Positions 22,641 through 32,263 of a DNA stretch of 64,000 nucleotides are shown here, piece after piece (within the stretch, counting starts at the first letter, position 1; each line of letters opens with the position of its first letter). The notes beneath the pieces are model-generated. The model was not told the DNA's origin, made no database searches, and worked only from the letters and a program-made list of their open reading frames with translations. A program made the position numbers and the translations under genes. This stretch comes from Adiantum capillus-veneris (lineage: Eukaryota; Streptophyta; Polypodiopsida; Polypodiales; Pteridaceae): NCBI GenBank assembly GCA_014529385.2, contig CM043954.1:96365247-96429246 (forward strand), read 5' to 3'.

Positions 22641-23354
22641 ATACAAAAAAATTAGCAAGCATGATTGTCCAAATCGGATGCTGAAAAGGCAAAGATGGCA
22701 AAGGTGACGTATTCTTTGGCAATTGGCATTCTTATGTTTGCCATGATTAGCACATGACCAAACATTGCATATGCAATGGGAGTGGTCAGTGGTTTTATGG
22801 CAAATCTAGGCAAAAAGCATTAGGAAGCAGTGAAGCACATCTTGAGATATATCAAGGGCTCAGAAGGCAAGTGCTTATGCTTTGGGAACAGTGATGCATC
22901 CATAGTTGGATATATTGATTCGGATTATGCAGGTTGTGTGGACACTAGGTGATCCACATCTAGCTACATCTTCTTGTTCACTGGAGCAACAATTTCTTGG
23001 AGGTCATGTATCCAAAATTGCACTTCGTCTTCCACCACTGAGGTAGAGTATGTTTCATCTTCTATTTCCAGTAAAGAAGTTGTGTGGTTATCTCATCTAG
23101 TGGGAGATTTTGGTATACACAAGACTCCAATGCTACATTGTGAGGAGAGTGCAATTGCGTTAGCAAAGAACCCTGTGTTCCACTTCAAGTCAAAATACAT
23201 AGAGGTCAAGTACCATGTGGTGCGGGATATTTTTGCTAGAAAATGCATTGAGTTAGTCAAAGTTCACATGGATGAAAACCCAGTGGATGCTCTAACAAGG
23301 AGCCTAGCCTCAGAGCGGTTTGCACATTGCATAGAGATGGTGGGTGTAGGGTGA
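22641..23354 (+). pseudogene. pol: copia D RNase H
   Basis: Degenerate until 22974, then one frame to 23354: WRSCIQNCTSSSTTEVEYV, HCEESAIALAKNPVFH, and an end EMVGVG like copia B. Stops at 22755 (TGA), 22821 (TAG) and 22950 (TGA) stand where copia B has Arg, Trp and Arg. Confidence 0.87.
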
Positions 23355-23446
23355 AGTTATAGTCATGCTTCACGGTTTTGTACATTTGTACATAGTATCC
23401 CCTAAATTATTTATCCATTAGGGCCACGTTGGCCTTCAAGTGGGAG

Positions 23447-23618
23447 ATGGTTGGGCTTCAGGCCCCTGGCCGTGCACCCATCCAGTATATTTGTTCATAT
23501 ATAGCAAATAAGGAGGAGAGAGTCCTTGCTCTCTCATGATCTAGCAAAGAACTCTATGTACTATTCTTCCCTTCCCCCTTGTCCTTCCCTCTCTTGCATT
23601 ATCCATCCATTCCCATCA
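23447..23618 (+). repeat. 3' LTR of copia D
   Basis: Preceded by the purine tract AAGTGGGAGA (23437-23446). Begins TGGTTGGGCTTC and ends TTCCCATCA. Confidence 0.8.
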
Positions 23619-23900
23619 CTTTGGCATCGGAGGATGGATATGGTATGATCATTTCTATTGACAAACCTTCATTATTGGAGCATGGAATGGCCACAACCCA
23701 ATGTTTGGTCACTCTTCTCTGTGAAGGAGAAGATGCTTTCTAAAATTTTCTCTTCATTAAAATTTGGGAAGGCTTCCATATCAGTAGGGCTCAGTTGGCG
23801 CTGCCCTATGTGTTTAGTGACCATGCAATTTGTAAAAACTTTATCTTTAGTAATAACTATTTGAATGTTGTTTTTGTACATTGATAAAAAAATTATCATG
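23619..23900. other. unassigned DNA
   Basis: The continuation of the sequence interrupted by copia D at 18314. Short frames on both strands, no recognised gene. Confidence 0.3.
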
Positions 23901-24129
23901 TGATTGGCATGAAAATGTCCATTAGGTACTCCAGGTTGCTTGTATATGCTAAGTGATGGCTAATTGGGCCAAATTAGCTATGTCCACAAGGCAACGAGAA
24001 AAGGCACTACAAGATTTTTGTCTAGCCAATCCCCGCTGCCTTGTAGACATAGCTAATTTGGCCAATTAGCCATCATTTAGCATGTGCAAGCCACTTGGGG
24101 TACCTACTGGGATATTTTCATGCCAATCA
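23901..24129. repeat. foldback (MITE-like) element, two 93-bp inverted arms
   Basis: The left arm (23901-23993) starts TGATTGGCATGAAAAT. The right arm (24037-24129) is its imperfect reverse complement and ends ATGCCAATCA. A 43-base spacer separates them. No coding capacity. A further diverged copy of part of the right arm follows at about 24150-24205. This structure is typical of small non-autonomous foldback DNA transposons; no clear target duplication is seen. Confidence 0.85.
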
Positions 24130-24425
24130 CAAGACATTTTTTAAGCCGAATTTGCCATCATCTACCATATGCAGGCCATCTATAGTACCTATTGAACAAC
24201 TAATTATTATCTCATATTCAACCAGTCAACTAAAAGAAATGTAGACAATGATAGACATAAAGCTTAACTTCATTGAGAGATATTCCCTCTAGCATTCCTG
24301 TAGAATGAGCTAAATTACACAAAAAAAAAAAACTTGTTTCAAGATTACATGGAGAGACAATAAGAGATGTGATTGTATTTATCGCAAAGTGCAAATACAC
24401 TAAGTTCCAAAGAATACTTGATCCT
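24130..24425. other. non-coding DNA between foldback element and H3-like locus
   Basis: AT-rich, with a diverged repeat of the foldback right arm at its start. No gene seen. Confidence 0.4.
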
Positions 24426-24427
24426 AG

Positions 24428-25444
24428 TAGAAGGGTTCCAAAGCCAAAAAATAACACTCATGCCTAAGGCGATGTGCTACGTGCATGTCTTTAGCCATGA
24501 TGGTTACATGCTTAGCATGGACATCACATAAGAACGTATCCTCAAAGAGCTTGACCAAATAAGCCTCTATAGCCTCCTAAATTGATCCAAGGGCAACAAC
24601 AGACATCCAAAGCTCTATGATGTAGCTTTGTAGAACCTCTCTACATGTCTGTGAAAATGGTGCCTTCTTGATAAGCAAGTCCATGGTCTTTTGGTAATGC
24701 CAAATTTCAGCGAACGCTCTATAGAAGCATCGTGCTCTTTGAAGTCATTGAGCTCCTTGTGGGCATCCTAGGGAGTCAACTAGGAAATATGTAAGGTAGC
24801 ATGTGTGAACAAAATAAGGGATTTATAATTAGGTACATTTACATAAAAATGTACTTACATAAATGGTTTTTAATTAAGAAATTGAAATTTTTCATAATAA
24901 GGGCTAGTTTTTTTTACAAGAAATGCATACATAAGGGGTACATATAATACTTAAAAATATATAGTAAGGGATTATTTAAATACCTCCTACTTGCACGTGT
25001 TATATGCAATTTTTACATAGTGGACTCCGCAAGGTGGGCATGCTCTTTGCGCTTCTTATAGAATTTGACTTGTGATGGCGCTTAGGAGGTGGCTAGGGTG
25101 CATCTTCAGCAGTATCATAATCTTCATCATTACTACTATGCTCATCATTTTTGGTTGGATCAAAAGGCATGGTACCCATCCCCCTGGGCAGAGACTTGTC
25201 GCCACATTTTGGCGACCTAGGCCAGATGGCCTCATGCCCATCCCTCCTGGCAACGTCTTTCCACCCACCCTATGAATCACAGGAATTTCTTCCCCTCCCA
25301 CGGTGGATGCTCATCAAACGTGTTTGTCTCTGTGCATTCAAGGTCGGCCAGCTCTTTTGGTTGTCAATTTGCATGCATCTTCTACCTCCTGCACACCTCA
25401 TTTTTCTTTGGATTCTTCTTTGCAGTTTGTTTGGTCCTTGCCAT
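24428..25444 (-). pseudogene. histone H3-like gene, decayed
   Basis: The ATG at 25444 begins MARTKQTAKK, matching the conserved H3 tail start in 9 of 10 residues, then NPKKNEV. The histone-fold core lies at about 24735-24450 and translates as [34 protein letters not shown] and [22 protein letters not shown], clearly the alpha-N to alpha-3 region of H3. A TAG at 24562-24564 stands where H3 has the Gln before EA. Loop 1 has canonical H3 length, unlike CenH3. Tail and core are 700 bp apart with stops, an AT-rich likely intron (24790-25010), and an acidic stretch (NDEHSSNDEDYDTAED) near 25130 that may be an extra exon. A GT (AG|GTAGAA) near 25385 could be a splice donor. H3 packages DNA in nucleosomes; this copy probably makes no functional H3. 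Confidence 0.82.
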
Positions 25445-25534
25445 CTAGAAAGTGTTTTTGGGTATGTCCTTAGTGGTTGTGGTATTTGGTGAGGGAGGAA
25501 GTGTTTTGTGTTTGTGATGGGGGGCTTTTCCCTC

Positions 25535-25542
25535 TTTATATA
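25535..25542 (-). promoter_or_regulatory. TATA box of the H3-like gene
   Basis: TATATAAA on the minus strand, 91 bases upstream of the ATG at 25444. It is followed by AGAGGGAAAAG and an A/C-rich leader, as in a plant pol II promoter. Its presence argues against a simple processed (retro-copied) pseudogene. Confidence 0.6.
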
Positions 25543-25799
25543 GGGTGGCCATATAAGGGTGGGTTCACATGGTGGAAAGGAGCCGCTAAAAGGACGAGAA
25601 AATAATATTTTGAAGTAAAAAACCACATGAAAGTAGAGAACTATTCAAACACACGGAGATTAATGTCTACTTGAACAATTGCGTAAACAATCAAACAATG
25701 AAAACATTCAATCCAAAAAACAAGAGGGTTGTGGCACAAAAAAATAATGTTGTAATACTCAGAGTACGGGGATAACATGTGCATACAAGTGCAATTAAT

Positions 25800-26680
25800 T
25801 TTCAATTATCATGAGATTCAAGTACATCTACTACCTCTTGGCCCTGACTTTTCCTACCCTAGTCCTTGATGCTGGCCACACTGCCATGTTGGACCTTGTG
25901 AGGATCTCTAATGCTTTGAGGAACGAGCATGGGCGAGACAACGAGCTTCTTTTGCCAAGCGCGATGACCTTGCACGTTCAATCGACAATTTGCATACAAA
26001 AGTGGTATGGTAAAACCATTTGAACATTTCTAGAAGATAACATGAGCGCACTAAACCCACTCCATTTCTTGTATTCTTGAAGTAGACACCCTTGGCAAAA
26101 TAGAGTGACTTCTCCATACCTTGCGTGCTCCAAATATCCAATGAACCATACATGTTCATATAGTATGCACCATGTGCATAGAGGATATGTTGGCATAAAG
26201 CCACAGCAAAAGAAAACTAAAGCATAGAGCAGACCAAGGTGGAATAGCAAGCACTCACCATATAGTGTGTAATGTTTGTTTCACCCCATGCTGTGACAAC
26301 CGTCTTCGTGAACTCCACCACCAAACTTTGGAATTGTTGTCATTGCTCATTGGTTGTGCTTGCAAGCCAAAATATCTTCATCATCTTGTTGAATACCACC
26401 CAAACATGTTGTTGGCTAAGCATAACACTTGCATTTCTATCATTGTCCATTGTATACTTGCAAAGATCCTTCCACAACTCCCATCCACTTTTAGATGTTA
26501 ATGATCTGGCATGTGCACTAATTTCCTTGGGCAAAACCCTCTTTAAAAAGTGCCTTGCCTTTAGTCCACTCGTGGACACTGGTTGGGCCACTTCTTGAGT
26601 GCTTACATTGTTCTTCTGTGCAACAATGGAGGTGTTGGTCCCATGACAACCTATTGAATTTAAGGGCCCCTCCACTTTGA
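25800..26680 (-). pseudogene. transposase-like or uncharacterised coding fragments
   Basis: Minus-strand frames 26675-26340 (SGWELWKDLCKYTMDNDRN), then VVTAWGETNITHYM near 26290, then 26204-25908 (HILYAHGAYYMNMYGSL, WSTQGMEKSLYFAKGVY) read as successive parts of one protein, with small introns or frame breaks near 26250 and 26030. The pattern of a His-rich helix followed by S-x-QG-x-E-x-S/N-H resembles the end region of some eukaryotic DNA-transposon proteins. I cannot assign a family. It lies upstream of the H3-like locus on the same strand. Confidence 0.35.
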
Positions 26681-27210
26681 GATAGCATCAAGCGACCTCT
26701 CCATAGGATTCATTATAAAGGCATAATCAATATGAAGCTTTAATAAACGATCAAAGATGCACATAAAAGAAGTTAGTTATAGGACTCCATTCACTATCTT
26801 TTGTGGGGCACGATTGGGCTCCTCCAACATAGGACATCATAGCACCAAATTCTCCCACATTAAATTTTCCTCTTCCTTTGTTTTGCCAACTATTGCATTT
26901 TTGTGTGCATTTCCCTTATAGCCCTTTATGTAGTGATAGCCGTTTTTCGGCTTTCCATAATTGCCATAGTAAGCTACCTCACCCTATCAAATCACTCAAA
27001 CATTTTGGTTATCCCTACCATTTCACTGTACATAGGCGTGTGTGAGTTAGGGGACTTTCCCTATATTTTCTCAAAAACCCTTAATTAGCTAGTCACTGGG
27101 CTAGTTGAGCCAAAAAAATAAAAAATATAAGTATATTATGGCCCATTTGTGTGTAAATATTTCATTGTATATAGGGCCTAAATATAAGGATTTTTCATAA
27201 TTATTTTGGT
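26681..27210. other. unassigned AT-rich DNA
   Basis: No gene recognised. It separates the transposase-like fragments from the leader of LTR H. Confidence 0.35.
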
Positions 27211-27478
27211 ATTTATTTAAATATTTATACATGTTATGCAAAAATTGGCACTGACAGAAATTCTGTACAAAATGACAAAATTGCCTGTGCAGACCTGCCT
27301 GTAGTGGAAACGGAGGCCGAAATGAGCTCGATCAGAAATCTGAGTAGACTGAGCTCTACAAGCTTGCCCAAAATATTTGTCGACCTGCAAACGCTCACCA
27401 AACCTCACTGTAATCGAAGAAAGTGAGCAGGCGTGTGCTGGAGCAGCTGGTGACTAAGCCCAAGAGGACGTAACCTGC
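27211..27478 (-). other. leader fragment of LTR element H
   Basis: Lies directly inside the primer site of LTR H (TGGTATCAGAGCAGG on the minus strand, ending 27488). Its layout is like the leaders of the copia elements here, but no gag follows, so the element is truncated. Confidence 0.5.
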
Positions 27479-27490
27479 TCTGATACCAAT

Positions 27491-27822
27491 TGTTGGAATT
27501 AGGGTTGTAGAGAAACGCACGCAGCTTGAAGAAGACGAAGGAAGCTCAAGGCACACAATAACCAATTGTTGGAATGAGGGTTGTAGAGAAACGCACACAA
27601 CTTGAAGAAGACGAAGGAAGCTCAAGGCACACAATAGAGAGTGTGTTACTTAGTGTGCAATGGAAAGATAGATAGCCCTAGAGTGATGGGCATATATACA
27701 ATGCTTGGGGAAAAAACCTCCTAAAAAAGAGGGAAAAAATGCCCCGATGGTCCTAGTGTGTTCATACACATCACTACCACATGTATATGGTAACAAAGCT
27801 AGGTTCCTTGCATCCTATTGCA
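27491..27822 (-). repeat. LTR of element H with a 76-bp tandem duplication
   Basis: The plus-strand left edge TGTTGGAATTAGGG sits two bases from an initiator-Met-type primer site. The first 76 bases are repeated from 27567 (TGTTGGAATGAGGG), each copy preceded by ACCAAT. The right edge is uncertain (candidate ATTGCA at 27822). No partner LTR is in the window. Confidence 0.6.
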
Positions 27823-27879
27823 TCTTTTTTTTAAAAAATTCTTTAACTTAATAAGAATCATCAGATAATCTTACCGTTT

Positions 27880-28130
27880 CTTAATACCTTGTCTTCATGT
27901 CATAGGATGGACTCAGATGGAAGTACTTCTTCTTGAAATTTTGGAGGGTCTGCAACTATTTCTTCTTTTGATGGCACTCCTTTGTAAGGCTTGCGTAGGC
28001 TCTCATGGAAAAATGGTGCATGAGCCAATGGTTGGGAAAATTTAATTGATAAGCCATCTCATTGATTGAATTGAGAGTTTAAAAAGGACCATAGTATATT
28101 TTTGCTAGTTTAGGATAATACTCTTGGTGG
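27880..28130 (-). pseudogene. pol: gypsy G integrase C-terminal end with chromodomain-like tail
   Basis: On the minus strand, PKLAKIYYGPF is followed by a stop, then INEMAYQLNFPNHW, FHESLRKPYKG and a PPKFQEEVLPSES tail. This order (YGPF, AYxLxLP, FHVSxLKPY, PP..E) is characteristic of the integrase end of chromovirus-type gypsy elements. It follows gag without the rest of pol. Confidence 0.72.
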
Positions 28131-28337
28131 CCCGAAGGATTCTTGCCCGTAGTATGCCTTAGATGAGAAATCCTTGGCAATGAGTATCCTCTTTTGGAGC
28201 TTCAAATATAGAGGCTCTAGGAGTCTCATTGCGAGCAATTATCTTGGGAAAACTCCACCATTCGGTAAGCACTTTGTCCTTTGCAACGTTTGCAAAAAAC
28301 TGCTTCATGATGGAAACTCATAGAGCTTTCCATGTCT

Positions 28338-29154
28338 TTAGGGCTTCACCGTTGCACGAAGGCTAGCCCATCGTTGATGAGTTGATTTTTGGATGTGCAT
28401 ATCTATATGGTGTAGCTTGGAGGACTCTGTGAAGCCCTCGTCTCCAAAGGCCGTATCAAATTGTTGGATGAAGGCCAATACTTTTTTGGTAGCACCAAAG
28501 GGGCCATCATAGGTGAGAAAAGAGATCCTCTTTCCTCCGTGTTTGAACTTCTTGAGCTTTTGTGACCTTCGCCATGTAGAGTAAGATTTGCGATGTCCTC
28601 CCCTTTTGTATTCTCTAGGAGAATAGCCATAGCTTTTGTCGGAAGAGGAGGAAGGTGAAAGAAGAGGGTGACCTCTTTCTTCCCCTTTTCTTCCTTTGTT
28701 TCCTCTCTTCCCTTTTAGAGTGACAAGGAGAAGGACTATGGGTTGACCGTTTCCTCTTGAGAGGAGTTGTCGATCGTTTAGACCACTGTCTTCGTGGAGC
28801 CACATCTTTAGAGGAACTTAGGGATTTGTTACTTTATCGTTCTTTGGATTCCTCCTCTTGTATGTGAGAGAGTTGTATTTTGGGGGTCTCATCAAGAGGC
28901 CTCCTAAGATCTCTCTCCTCTTGGAGAGGAAAGGAAATCCCATAAGCACGAAGTTGTTGAGTAACTTTGGCTCGCAAAGCGGGGTTGCCCATAACTTGTT
29001 GCAACCTAGTAACAAGATGATTAAAAAACATGGGGACATCATCATTAGCACCTTCATGTGCAAAATAAAAGTTATCAATGTTCATTCTACTCTCTTGGCT
29101 ATTGTAATCCATGTTAATTAAACTTATGTGTTTACTTAGTGTATGCTTTGGCAA
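28338..29154 (-). pseudogene. gag: gypsy G gag
   Basis: The first frame, 29154-28834 (FFNHLVTRLQQVMGNPALRA near the N-terminus), leads into a basic, Ser-rich region and, in frame 28805-28338, a capsid-like segment KKVLAFIQQFDTAFGDEGF with SSKLHHIDMHI, the pattern of the retrotransposon gag domain. The frame changes near 28810. No zinc knuckle is visible before integrase-like sequence begins. Confidence 0.65.
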
Positions 29155-29514
29155 TTCAAAACCTTAGCTGCTACTCCTTTAGCCTTTGAAAATAGGCAGT
29201 TAAGTATCTACACCCACAGCTCAACTTGGTTAATTATAGAGTAGTGAAGTGGGTCTAACATAGCAGAGTGACATAGCTCCTTTCGGACTTCTTATGGCTC
29301 AATAATGGTAAAGCCATGGGCAAGTCTAAAAAAACTCCATTATTAAGACCAAAGCTCCCGTGTGCACCATATCCCACATAGTGGGCTAAAAACAACCAAT
29401 AATAGATCCCAATACCACTTACCCTAATATAATTAACAAAATCAACTATTAATAGGCTACTTAAGGACCTCTCTTCTTAAGCAAGAAAAGAGAAACCAAA
29501 TGCTCTGATACCAA

Positions 29515-30082
29515 TGTAATGGAAATGGCCTATGAACTTGAGAGTAGCCGAATTAGAAAATTAGATAAAGCACTTTTGTGAGATTACTTTTTGAGCATAA
29601 CAAGTGAACTTAATTGATGGTAGAAACATAAACATGGTACTTAGTTAACTTGGCATAAACAATACTTTTGCAAGAGAGAGTGTTTAGAGAACATGACAAC
29701 AATTGAGAACCGGATTCATAATTGAGGACCGGATTCATACGGAGCCCGTCCCTCCTCCAATAGGCATTTGTATTATAGTTTCTCCCATCAAGAGAGACTT
29801 GGTACAATACAATCTTTGTGTTGCTTGTGACCTTGGTGATGCAATGAAGATGGAAAGCTTCATGCATCACAAGCATAACATAAACTTTGTAGAAAGCATT
29901 AACTATCCCAAGCCTCAGTTCCAAGGCGTCAAACACCTTCAAAGATGGAGAGAGCTAGCGGGGAATGACGGTAGGGAAGAGGAAGAAGAAACATTCCATA
30001 GAAGAAAGAAATAGTTCCTCACTTATCATCACTCTTCTTGCTAGCATAAATAATAGCATAGTAATGAAGATGGAGAAGATGG
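29515..30082 (-). repeat. 5' LTR of gypsy G, truncated by element E
   Basis: Inner edge TGTAATGGAAATGG (CCATTACA on the minus strand) next to the primer site. The outer edge is cut at 30082 by the LTR of element E. A second copy of its inner part is at 1330-1568. Confidence 0.72.
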
Positions 30083-31410
30083 TGTTAGAAGCTGGACAAA
30101 CACCACGGAGACTAACTACTCGGAGGATTATCAATTTTTTGTAATTATTCATTTATTGAGGAAACCTGATTTTTCACCTTGTAAATATTGGGACTTACAG
30201 AAGTTTCCAGATTGTATCCCAGTTTTGATAGATAGATGGAGTAGTTAGTTGATTTTGGAACTTTAGGGTTTGAGAATTGTAAGGTATATATACCACTTTT
30301 TGACCTTAATGAAAAACCTTTTATCATTTTTAAAACAAGTTTTGAAGTCTGTGAGTGAGCGTACTATGTACGAGAGAGAGAGAGAGTGAGCTTCATCTTG
30401 ACGCTACGTGTGCACCGGTGGTCGGAATCGAGTGCGGAGAAGTGCAGCGTGTTGCCCCCTACGAGAGCTACGCGTCGATACCTACATTGCGCACGTACGG
30501 TCCGGTTTTGCGAGCTCCTTCTACGAGCTTCATCTGGTGATTGGGTGAGCATACGTTGTCCGATTTTGCATTGCAGCATATCCACGCGTTCACATTGAGT
30601 AGAACTACACATTAGGTACTTTAGATTTCGAAAACAAAGACCTGAAAATTTCGGCCAGACATCCTACGTGATTTTGCACCGGGTGTTTTGGGTTGGGGTT
30701 TTGGTTCATAGACCTTAGGGAGAGCGACCTATTGGTATTAGTAGGGTCTCCTTCAAGTTCTATGGTGTTTCGAGATTGTTTGATGGGTGTTCGGCTCTAG
30801 AAAGCATTGTAGGAAGTTTCCTCTTATGCACTCTTGAAGGTTGTGACTTAGACAATTGGTAGAGACCTCTATAGGAATTAGTTAGGAGTCGATCGAGTGG
30901 AGGTTGACACCTTATGCTTGCTTCCACGCGCCTACAGGTCGAGCTTCGTCCTTAGCTGACATTATATGTTAGGTGAGTTCTCGTTGTGCTGACGTCCGTC
31001 GTGGCGTATCCGTCCAACAGATGGCAAGCTTAACAATTGAAGCATGACTCTTGGTTGGATTCACATTCCATAGCCAAGAGTGTTTGTGTAGGCTCTCACT
31101 TCTCACAATCTTGGAGAAGGAGGTGGAGCTCCTCTACTTTCACCAAGTGAGAATGAATCCACAAAATGAGTGTGTGAGAGATGTATACCTCCCCAACACA
31201 CCCCTTGCTTGCTTGGGGCGAGTTCTACTTTTTTCTCATGCCGCAAGCTCATTGGACCCCTCTCCTAGCCAATCATATGCACCATGCATTTCAAGTACAT
31301 GGGTAGTCTTTGGACAAGTGTCCTCCTTACTTGCTAAGTTATAACCGCCGAAATATACGCAGTTATATACGCGTAGTTACATGCATCAAAAATTAAATGA
31401 ATACCGTCCA
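30083..31410 (+). repeat. 5' LTR of element E (1,328 bp)
   Basis: Begins TGTTAGAAGCTGGACAAAC and ends ATACCGTCCA. Pairs with 57613-58931. It contains a TATA box (30285-30292) and, at 30657-30669, a half-site of the palindrome that recurs in the internal region. Confidence 0.93.
30285..30292 (+). promoter_or_regulatory. TATA box in the LTR of element E
   Basis: TATATATA within GGTATATATACC, about 200 bases into the LTR; the same is at 57815-57822 in the 3' LTR. Likely the pol II promoter of the element. Confidence 0.5.
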
Positions 31411-31414
31411 TTAT

Positions 31415-31432
31415 TGGCGCCGCTGCCGGGGA
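31415..31432 (+). other. primer binding site of element E (tRNA-Asp type)
   Basis: TGGCGCCGCTGCCGGGGA lies four bases after the LTR. It is complementary to the 3' end of plant tRNA-Asp with one mismatch (C for T at position 9). Confidence 0.85.
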
Positions 31433-31982
31433 CGAAAACCTTAGGTAGGTGACCGAGACTAATCCTTGAGGATTGGGATTTTTCACTTGCCAAAAGTCTT
31501 GTTTTACATTTAGATAGGATCAGAGGATGGAGGACTCTCTAGGTCTTAGAGGGAGTCTAGGAAGCGTGTGTCTAGCCTAGATCCTTCGACTTAGTTAGAT
31601 TTAGGTAGACCAAGATAGTTTTAGGAAGTAGTCGAGTCCTTGAGTAGGAAATGGAGTGGTAGAAGCAGTGAGAGGAAAGATTGAGAGTCTGGAGAGGCCA
31701 AAAAGCAACCAAAACAACATTTTCACCATTTCACATGATAACTAGGAGTAGAGTAAGTAGGACATCATGATTCAGGATCTAGAGCATTTCATGTATGTAT
31801 ACTTGCTTGGTAAAATCATCACAAGTTTGTAAAAAACGCAAAAAGACGCAAAAGTGTGTTTGAAAGCCTAAGAGAAGTCCAAAAGTTATTGTGAGTGTTT
31901 CTGATAGAACTACATAGCATCATGAGCATTTCTGTCAGGAAAAAAATTCATTTTAAGCCAGGAGACATCCTACGCTGTCAAA

Positions 31983-32174
31983 TGAAGGAGTACGAGCGGA
32001 AGTGCGACGCAAGAGAGAGTGCGAGAAGAAGAGCACGAAGATATGGTGAACTCGCTCTACTGTAATGTGTAGAGCATAGTGAGTTCTTATTAGGTTTTTA
32101 CAAAAGAATATGTGTACATACCTGGCAGCCCGCCCACATACCTGGGCGACCACATTGGGCTTTATACCCCAACA
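31983..32174 (-). repeat. 3' LTR of copia F
   Basis: 192 bp, TGTTGGGG...CCTTCA on the minus strand. Confidence 0.96.
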
Positions 32175-32190
32175 ACCTCCCACTTAAAGT
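32175..32190 (-). other. polypurine tract of copia F
   Basis: ACTTTAAGTGGGAGGT on the minus strand, directly before the 3' LTR. Confidence 0.82.
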
Positions 32191-32263
32191 CCAATGTGGT
32201 ACTTTAAGTGTGAGAGAAGCTACTATACAAGCTAATATACAAGGGATGTAGAGAAGTGATGTA

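Larger units (their letters stand above)
18315..23618 (+). mobile_element. Ty1/copia element D, full length but decayed
   Basis: The LTRs at 18315-18484 and about 23447-23618 share TTTGTTCATATA, AGCAAATAAGGAGGAGAGA and a CATCCATTCCCATCA-like end. Flanking pentamers are CTTCG (18310-18314) and CTTTG (23619-23623), a target duplication with one change. Between them are an initiator-Met-type primer site, gag, protease, integrase, RT and RNase H, all with stops or shifts. Its proteins are closest here to copia B. The LTRs are quite diverged, including a deletion, so this is an older insertion. Confidence 0.88.
27830..30082 (-). mobile_element. gypsy remnant G: LTR, primer site, gag and end of integrase only
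   Basis: Read leftwards: 5' LTR (29515-30082, cut by element E), primer site TGGTATCAGAGCA (29513-29501), leader, gag (29154-28338), then directly the C-terminal end of integrase (about 28130-27880). Protease, RT, RNase H and the integrase core are absent. This is either an internally deleted copy or a non-autonomous derivative that keeps gag. The 3' LTR is not seen; element H lies where it would start. Confidence 0.72.

Noticed and set aside
24428..25444. Centromeric histone CenH3
   Set aside because: Loop 1 between the first two helices has the same length as canonical H3, and the tail start MARTKQTA is the canonical one. The rest is too decayed to rule on a special variant.
31415..31432. 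tRNA genes at the tRNA-like segments (also 7320, 11179, 18487, 29501, 37207)
   Set aside because: Only the 12-18 bases complementary to a tRNA 3' end are present, next to LTRs; they are primer sites.
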